From: Candidatus Peregrinibacteria bacterium
Lineage (GTDB): Bacteria; Patescibacteriota; Gracilibacteria; UM-FILTER-43-11
Assembly (NCBI GenBank): GCA_016932505.1
Contig: JAFGCT010000018.1
Location: 1-36,296 of the forward strand
DNA: 36,296 bases
Direction of reading: 5' to 3'
This document shows positions 30,995-36,296 of this stretch, in pieces (position 1 is the first letter of the stretch; every line of letters starts with the position of its first letter). The position numbers were made by a program, and so were the translations under genes. The notes under the pieces were generated by a model that had not been told where the DNA came from, did no database searches, and saw only the letters and a list, made by a program, of their open reading frames with translations.

Positions 30995-31506
30995 AAATAC
31001 TAATATCTAAATTCTAAACAATACATAAATACGAATTCATTAAATATTAAACACATCACTTAACAATAAAATTGAAAATATGAATCAAACTCACAATGTT
31101 CAACAATATGACCTTGAATTAAGAACTCTTAATTTTACAAAACGTGTTATACAATTTATAAATCTTCTACCTAAAACTATTTCTAATATTGAAATTATCA
31201 AGCAACTTGTTAGATCATCAGGGTCTGTTGGAGCAAATTATATAGAAGCTAATGAAGCACTAAGCAAAAAAGATTTTATATATCGTGTTAAAATTTCTAA
31301 AAAAGAATCTAAAGAGTCAAAATATTGGCTATCATTACTTACTTATAATGAGCAGCTTACGGATAATAGCATAGAGCAAAGATATCTTGTGCAGGAGGCA
31401 ACAGAATTAATGAAAATATTTGGAGCAATAATTGAAAAATCAAAATAGCACATTCTGTTTGAATATTACAATTTGTAATTTGTTTAGAATTTAGATATTA
31501 GTATTT
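30995..31506. mobile_element. cassette: perfect 27-bp inverted repeats around a four-helix-bundle gene
   Basis: 30995-31021 and 31480-31506 are exact inverted copies of 27 bases. Each arm looks like degenerate CTAAAT-type 7-mers in tandem. They lie 58 nt before and 31 nt after the gene at 31080. The unit sits between comM and RNase J, leaving the RNase J promoter intact at 31587. Genes of this protein family are known inside stem-loop insertions of 23S rRNA, which supports a mobile reading; the mobility itself is inference. Confidence 0.7.
31080..31448 (+). CDS. four-helix-bundle protein (S23 / intervening-sequence type)
   Basis: The 122-residue helical protein belongs to the S23 group. The marks are LRTLNFTKRVIQFINLLPKT, then QLVRSSGSVGANYIEANEAL, then DFIYRVKISKKESKESKYWL with ELMKIF near the end. 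The family was named from insertions in 23S rRNA genes of Leptospira and is related to the Avd accessory protein of diversity-generating retroelements; it forms basic pentamers that bind nucleic acid. Here the gene is outside rRNA and inside a perfect 27-bp inverted repeat. No reverse transcriptase or variable repeat is seen. ATG start, no Shine-Dalgarno site. Confidence 0.92.
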   Translation: MNQTHNVQQYDLELRTLNFTKRVIQFINLLPKTISNIEIIKQLVRSSGSVGANYIEANEALSKKDFIYRVKISKKESKESKYWLSLLTYNEQLTDNSIEQRYLVQEATELMKIFGAIIEKSK

Positions 31507-31586
31507 AGGTATTATAAAATAGGATTTTCAAAACTAATATAATGACATCTAAAAGCCATTTATTGACACCTACCATACATTTTCAA

Positions 31587-31615
31587 TTGCTATTTTTGCG
31601 CATAAGTGCTATAAT
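31587..31615 (+). promoter_or_regulatory. promoter of RNase J with extended -10
   Basis: TTGCTA (31587-31592), 17 nt, TATAAT (31610-31615), preceded by TGC (extended -10). A TTGACA at 31564 is too far away to pair with it. The leader is about 62 nt. Confidence 0.8.
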
Positions 31616-31683
31616 GAAGTAACAACGAAGAATTAAAAAAATAAGTTGCTTATAAATAATTATTAATTAGTATTAAAAAAAAT

Positions 31684-33558
31684 ATGAATGATAAAAAAAT
31701 ATCTCACTGGATAAAAAGAAAAACAAATCCAGTACACAATACAAATAATGCACCTACACAGAGTGCGCCTTCTCAAGGTACAGCTCACAGTACACCTGCA
31801 CATGGTGATCAGCATTTAAAAAACACCAATAATACTCATCAGCACCCGCATCAGCATCCTAAAAAGAAGTTTGGTTTTAATTCAGAGGGTAAAAAGATGA
31901 GAGTAATACCACTTGGCGGTTTGGAAGAAGTTGGTAAAAACATAATGGCTATCGAATACGGTAAAGATATTATTGTTATCGATTGTGGTATGTCTTTTGC
32001 CGGTCCGGAAATGCTGGGTGTTGACTATATAGTTCCTGATGTTACTTATCTTGCTCAAAGAAAACGTGATATAAAAGCTGTTATCTTTACACATGGTCAT
32101 TTGGATCATATAGGTGCAGCACAATATATACTTCCTCAGCTTGGTAATCCACTCGTTTATGCTACTAAACTGACTGCAGGTCTGCTTAAAAACAGATTGC
32201 GTGAATTCGGTTTAGATAAAACAGCCAGAATAAATGAGGTGGATGAAAAATCAAAAATTAAAGCCGGAGCATTTGAAATAGAATTTTTCCGTGTTAATCA
32301 CAGTATTCCAGATGGAGTAGGTGTCTTTGTTAAATCTCCTGCGGGAACTTTGGTTCATACTGGTGACTTTAAATTTGACCATTCACCGGCAATTGATAAG
32401 CCTGCAAATATGCAGAGAATTGCTGAGATTGGAGCAAAGGGTATAGATGTCCTTATGATAGATAGTACAAATGCGACTAAGCCAGGATTTTGTACTTCAG
32501 AAAAAGAAATTGCTAACAATCTTGAAGAAATTGTCTCAAAAACAAAAGGAAGACTCATTATAGCTTCGTTCTCGTCTTTAATAGGACGTATAAATCAAAT
32601 ATGTAACATTGCCATTAAATATAATCGTAAGGTTTTTCTTTCCGGAAGATCAATGATTGATAACATGAAATTAGCGGAAGATCTTGGCTACACAACCTTT
32701 CCAAAAGATTTTGTAAAAAAAATAAGCCCTTTGGCTAATTCAATACCCCCAAGCCAGTCGATTATTCTTACTACAGGTGCTCAGGGTGAGACCTTAAGTG
32801 CTTTAACAAGAATGGCCATAGGCGAACACGCACATGTAAAAATCCGAGAAGGAGATACGGTAGTTATTTCTGCAAGTCCTATTCCAGGTAATGAATTGGC
32901 TATTGTTAATGTAATTAATAATTTATACAGACAAGGTGCAAAAGTAATTACTAGTGGAAGTATGGATATACATACATCAGGTCATGCACATAAAGAGGAA
33001 ATCAAATTAATGTACTCTTTAATTAAACCAAAATGTTACGTACCAATTCATGGTGAATTATATATGCGTGCAGGTCATGCAGAAATGATGAGAAACGTGG
33101 TTGAACCACATATTAACGTGACTTTACTTGAAAGTAATGGTGATATTTTGGAAATTGGGAAAATGGGTATTAGAAAATCTAAACAAAAAATTCCTGCAAA
33201 TGATATTTTAATTGATGGTCTTGGTTTTGGAGATATTGGTTCCAGAGTAATACAGGATAGAAAGGTTATGTCTGAAAATGGCTTGCTGGTAATTTTATTC
33301 AGAGCTTACGAGGATACAAAGCGTATAATCGCTGAACCGGATATAATTTCACGTGGATTCTTGTATGTTAAAGAATCTCAGGAGATTGCCCAGGAAACCA
33401 AAAAAGTCGCCCATAAAGCTTTTGAACAAATAACCAATGAAAATAGAAAAATCGAACTTAAGGATTTAAAAATTGAACTTTCCAGGCATATTTCAAGATT
33501 TATTAGAAAAAGATTGGGAAGAGAGCCGATGATTATTCCTATAATAATGTACACATAA
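31684..33558 (+). CDS. rnj: ribonuclease J
   Basis: Zinc-dependent 5' exo- and endonuclease of mRNA and rRNA maturation. Residues 1-70 are a low-complexity extension rich in His, Asn, Thr and Pro, with HQHPHQHP. The core starts at MRVIPLGGLEEVGKN, with metal motif HGHLDHIG (137-144), then VHTGDFKFDH, LMIDSTNA, the beta-CASP helices and the KCYVPIHGELYMRAGHAEM motif. The C-terminal domain ends in RKRLGREPMIIPI. The 624 residues exceed the common 555 by the extension. The gene has its own promoter. A second beta-CASP enzyme is at 25956. Confidence 0.96.
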   Translation: MNDKKISHWIKRKTNPVHNTNNAPTQSAPSQGTAHSTPAHGDQHLKNTNNTHQHPHQHPKKKFGFNSEGKKMRVIPLGGLEEVGKNIMAIEYGKDIIVIDCGMSFAGPEMLGVDYIVPDVTYLAQRKRDIKAVIFTHGHLDHIGAAQYILPQLGNPLVYATKLTAGLLKNRLREFGLDKTARINEVDEKSKIKAGAFEIEFFRVNHSIPDGVGVFVKSPAGTLVHTGDFKFDHSPAIDKPANMQRIAEIGAKGIDVLMIDSTNATKPGFCTSEKEIANNLEEIVSKTKGRLIIASFSSLIGRINQICNIAIKYNRKVFLSGRSMIDNMKLAEDLGYTTFPKDFVKKISPLANSIPPSQSIILTTGAQGETLSALTRMAIGEHAHVKIREGDTVVISASPIPGNELAIVNVINNLYRQGAKVITSGSMDIHTSGHAHKEEIKLMYSLIKPKCYVPIHGELYMRAGHAEMMRNVVEPHINVTLLESNGDILEIGKMGIRKSKQKIPANDILIDGLGFGDIGSRVIQDRKVMSENGLLVILFRAYEDTKRIIAEPDIISRGFLYVKESQEIAQETKKVAHKAFEQITNENRKIELKDLKIELSRHISRFIRKRLGREPMIIPIIMYT

Positions 33559-33576
33559 GATTTAAAGACCAAATTC

Positions 33577-33608
33577 CAATTCCCAATGATTAAATTAGTT
33601 GGGAATTG
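33577..33608. other. perfect 10-bp hairpin after RNase J gene
   Basis: CAATTCCCAA (33577-33586) and TTGGGAATTG (33599-33608), loop 12 nt. No clear T run follows, so use as a terminator is uncertain. It also fits the repeat-filled spacer pattern. Confidence 0.7.
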
Positions 33609-33684
33609 TCGTTTGTAGCTTGATAATTGAGATAAATCAATATACGATATCTTATGTTGATTTATTTAATATAAAAACAAAATC

Positions 33685-34446
33685 ATGTATTACATCTATA
33701 CTTTAATATTCATTATCGGACTTGCATTTGGTAGCTTTGCCAGTGTTGTTATCCATCGTCTTCATACCGAAGAAAAGGGGATTGTTTTTGGAAGATCAAA
33801 ATGTCCAAAATGTAATGTGAAACTTAAAGCGATTGATTTGATTCCGATTATTAGTATCTTTTCATCAAAATTTGAATGCAGATATTGTAATAAACCGATT
33901 TCTATTATCTATCTTCTTCAGGAGATTGTAATGGGTGGTATGTTTTTGTTAACAGCTTTCTTAGTTGGCATTAGCAATATTCCTGTTTTGATTTTCTATC
34001 TACTTATAACATTTGTTTTTGTAGTATTAAGTTTTTATGACTTTTTATATAAAGAGGTCGCAGATTCAATCGTACTTCCTGCGATAATAATCAGTTTTGT
34101 ATTTATGGGCTGTATGAACATACATTCATTTACAAGCTTAGCTATGGCAGTTGGCATTCCTGTCGCATTTTTTGGAATTTTATTTTTTGGTTCAAAGGGT
34201 AGATGGTTAGGAGGAGGGGATATTAGAATAGGAGCACTTATGGGGGCTTTACTTGGATGGCCTGGAATATTGATCGGATTATTTTTAGGATATGTTCTTG
34301 GTGCCATTTACAGCTTATTTGGACTAGTCACAAAAAAACTTAACCGCAAAAGCCAGATTCCTTTTGCTCCGTTTTTACTTGCTGCTGCCTATATAACAAT
34401 GTTCTGGGGTAAGGAGATATTGGGGTGGTATATGAATATGATTTGA
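33685..34446 (+). CDS. type IV prepilin peptidase (A24 family)
   Basis: A membrane aspartic protease that cuts and N-methylates type IV pilins. The 253 residues hold the N-terminal GSFASVVIHRL, the two zinc-type pairs CPKC (40-43) and CRYC (65-68), the catalytic Asp119 in FYDFLYKEV, and Asp179 in GGGDIRIGALMGALLG. Eight or so helices give the usual layout. All catalytic residues are present, so both activities are likely. No pilin gene is in the window. The next gene begins two bases after the stop, so the two are cotranscribed. Confidence 0.95.
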   Translation: MYYIYTLIFIIGLAFGSFASVVIHRLHTEEKGIVFGRSKCPKCNVKLKAIDLIPIISIFSSKFECRYCNKPISIIYLLQEIVMGGMFLLTAFLVGISNIPVLIFYLLITFVFVVLSFYDFLYKEVADSIVLPAIIISFVFMGCMNIHSFTSLAMAVGIPVAFFGILFFGSKGRWLGGGDIRIGALMGALLGWPGILIGLFLGYVLGAIYSLFGLVTKKLNRKSQIPFAPFLLAAAYITMFWGKEILGWYMNMI

Positions 34447-34448
34447 TT

Positions 34449-36296
34449 ATGAAAACAAGAAATCTAATATATTGTAGTATATTCCTGAATAAGGATTATT
34501 TTGCTTTATTGAAGTTATTTATTAAATCATTAAAAAAACTTGGTAATATTGGGGCAAATACGGATATATTGGTATTAACATCGAAAGAATTTGAACCAAA
34601 GGTAAAAAAAATATTCAAAAAAAATGGCTTAAGTGTAATTACATATTGTTTAGATATTCCAAATACATTTGCATCTGCCTGCACACGTTTGTTTATTTTT
34701 GATTATCCTGAAATACATCTATACGACAAAATTCTGTATTTAGATGTTGATATTATAGTGGCAGGAAATTTAAATAATATTCTTGATTTAGATATTGAGA
34801 ATAAATTATATGTATATAATGAATTGAAAAAAATTGAGGATTGGGGGCATGGTAAATATCTTTTTAAGGAAAATGAATATGAAATTGATTTTCGTACAGA
34901 GGCTTTTTCTACATGCGTAATGCTATTTAATAACTGTTTGGAGATAAAAAAATTATTTGCGGATATAATTGTTCATATTAATTATAGATTCCCTGCTTAT
35001 ATATATACTGTTAATTCGGCATTCGATCAGGATTTTGTTATTTACCATTGTTTCAAAAATGACTTATATAATAATACCGAATTAACTGGCAAGGTTATTA
35101 ATAGTCCTATAGAAAATAATGGAGAAGTAATAGCGCATTTTCCTATTCCATGCTGTGATAGTAGTGGAAAAAAGGATAGAATGAAGAAATATCTAAACTT
35201 TGTATCTAAAATTGGGGAAAAAACTCATCAATCGCATTCTGGCAAAACAAGAGTGGCATTTTTAACAGGTGTATTCGGTAATCCTTATGATAAACGTTCT
35301 TGGTCGGGTGCTCTTTATTATATGAGAAAGGCACTTGAACATGAATTTGATGAAGTTGTCGTATTGACTACTTATAAACCAATTATTAATAAGATTATTA
35401 CTATATTTACTCGAAGGCTTAATAAAACGTGCATAAGGTTGTTTGGTAAAAAATCTTTCTCAAAATATTTCAGTAAATTATTTGCTTGGTATTATGCATC
35501 TGGCTATTCAAAGAAAATAAAAAATGGTGGATTTGACTTAATTGTTGCCCCAAATGTACATATAACCAATAAATTAAAATCTCCAGCACCAATATTTCAT
35601 ATAAATGATTCAACTTTCAAAAATCTCCATAATTATTATTCAGTTCTAAGTAATTTAATGAACTTTTGCATTAAGGAATGTAATAAAACTACATTTGATA
35701 CTATTCACAATTCAGATGCATTGATTTATTCATCGGATTGGGCGACGCAATCTGCAATCGACGATTATAGTGCTGACGAAAAGAAGGTCCATACAATCCC
35801 TTTTGGAGCTAATATTGATAAAGCTCCTGATATTAGTAAGATTAACAATCGTGATTTATCGGGCACATGTAATTTGTTATTTCTAGGGTCTGATTGGGAA
35901 AGAAAGGGTGGTGATATAGCTCTGGATACTTTAAATAAATTACTTGAGCAACAAATGGATGTTAAATTAACGGTTGTAGGTCACAGGGGTACAATAGAAC
36001 ACCAAAATGTAGAACAGATTTCTTTTCTTGATAAAAACGATTCAAGCGACTACAAAAAATATGAAGAATTAATGTATGATGCTCATTTTTTACTTATGCC
36101 AACTCGTGCTGAATGCTATGGCATTGTATATTGTGATGCCAGTGCATATGGTGTGCCATCAATAACAACTGATACTGGTGGAGTGCCTACCGTGGTAAAA
36201 AACGAAATTAATGGTTACACATTGCCATATGAAGCAACTGGAAAGGAATATGCTAAAGTAATAGGTGAATTATGGGGAGACAAAGAAAAATATCGA
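34449..36296 (+). CDS. large two-domain glycosyltransferase (GT8-like + GT4), partial
   Basis: The frame is open for 616 codons from the ATG at 34449 to the window end, so it is incomplete. Residues 1-250 look like family 8: IPNTFASACTRLFIFDYP followed by KILYLDVDIIVAGNL, where Asp99 and Asp101 form the DxD metal motif, and later HFPIPC. From about residue 265 (KTRVAFLTGVFG) a GT4-type GT-B domain begins, with LIYSSDWATQSAI, then LLFLGSDWERKGGDIALDTL, then PTRAECYGIVYCDASAYGVP and TDTGGVPTVV. Its donor motif has Asp where Glu is usual. The two domains may add successive sugars. It starts two bases after the prepilin peptidase gene and may act on pilin or surface glycan. Confidence 0.82.
   Translation, partial: MKTRNLIYCSIFLNKDYFALLKLFIKSLKKLGNIGANTDILVLTSKEFEPKVKKIFKKNGLSVITYCLDIPNTFASACTRLFIFDYPEIHLYDKILYLDVDIIVAGNLNNILDLDIENKLYVYNELKKIEDWGHGKYLFKENEYEIDFRTEAFSTCVMLFNNCLEIKKLFADIIVHINYRFPAYIYTVNSAFDQDFVIYHCFKNDLYNNTELTGKVINSPIENNGEVIAHFPIPCCDSSGKKDRMKKYLNFVSKIGEKTHQSHSGKTRVAFLTGVFGNPYDKRSWSGALYYMRKALEHEFDEVVVLTTYKPIINKIITIFTRRLNKTCIRLFGKKSFSKYFSKLFAWYYASGYSKKIKNGGFDLIVAPNVHITNKLKSPAPIFHINDSTFKNLHNYYSVLSNLMNFCIKECNKTTFDTIHNSDALIYSSDWATQSAIDDYSADEKKVHTIPFGANIDKAPDISKINNRDLSGTCNLLFLGSDWERKGGDIALDTLNKLLEQQMDVKLTVVGHRGTIEHQNVEQISFLDKNDSSDYKKYEELMYDAHFLLMPTRAECYGIVYCDASAYGVPSITTDTGGVPTVVKNEINGYTLPYEATGKEYAKVIGELWGDKEKYR

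Noticed and set aside
31564-31569. TTGACA as the -35 box of RNase J
   Set aside because: It lies about 40 nt from the TATAAT; TTGCTA at 17 nt with an extended -10 fits better.
1-36296. CRISPR array or diversity-generating retroelement
   Set aside because: The short repeats have no regular spacers, and no cas gene, reverse transcriptase or template/variable repeat pair is seen.
1-36296. Recoded TGA (code 25) as in Gracilibacteria
   Set aside because: Several core genes, such as pdxT and the prepilin peptidase, end at TGA at the normal place, and no conserved Gly falls on TGA in the genes read.

Overview
The window looks like a piece of a small-genome bacterium of the Candidate Phyla Radiation (Patescibacteria). 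The evidence is short AT-rich spacers, mostly housekeeping and cell-envelope genes, many small one- or two-helix membrane proteins, and orphan pathway genes (pdxT, ribD, a LeuC-LeuD fusion) whose usual partners are absent. TGA is used as a stop (pdxT and the prepilin peptidase end in it), so the recoded code 25 lineages are unlikely. Peregrinibacteria-type is possible, but I cannot place it further from sequence alone.

Layout. 1-6063 is almost all on the minus strand: the 5' end of an ECF-like sigma factor, guaA, a small membrane protein, a GT4 glycosyltransferase, murG and ftsW. 6200-9496 holds three independent units, each with its own promoter, leader, Shine-Dalgarno site and terminator: a 48-residue protein, the LeuC-LeuD fusion and a 66-residue basic protein. 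9549-11960 holds lspA, a six-helix membrane protein and a TsaE-HD fusion. 12017-14736 holds a 151-bp inverted-repeat element, a structured leader, two tandem lipoproteins and a basic exported protein. 14836-19638 holds an O-antigen ligase/polymerase, an orphan solute-binding lipoprotein, a two-helix membrane protein and a GT2 glycosyltransferase. 19757-27350 is plus-strand metabolism: cysS, two small Cys-tailed proteins, a PEGA protein, pdxT, prs, gap and a beta-CASP nuclease. 27347-29275 holds an XRE regulator with its membrane partner, tRNA-Ser(GCU) and ribD. 29472-36296 holds comM, a four-helix-bundle cassette, RNase J, a prepilin peptidase and a large two-domain glycosyltransferase that runs off the end.

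The genes fall into envelope building (murG, ftsW, lspA, four glycosyltransferases, the ligase), export and surface (prepilin peptidase, lipoproteins, PEGA protein), RNA work (RNase J, beta-CASP nuclease, cysS, tRNA, TsaE) and a thin metabolism (gap, prs, guaA).

Three patterns stand out. (1) Many spacers are filled with short direct repeats of 7-16 nt, often arranged as two inverted arms. Their sequences differ from spacer to spacer, and some lie in frame inside genes (tsaE, pdxT, the O-antigen ligase). (2) One such pair of arms, a perfect 27-bp inverted repeat, encloses a four-helix-bundle (S23-type) gene, which looks like a mobile cassette. (3) Two translation styles alternate: most genes have no Shine-Dalgarno site, while a set between 6.5 and 14.7 kb has strong ones, individual promoters and terminators, and in part richer GC.
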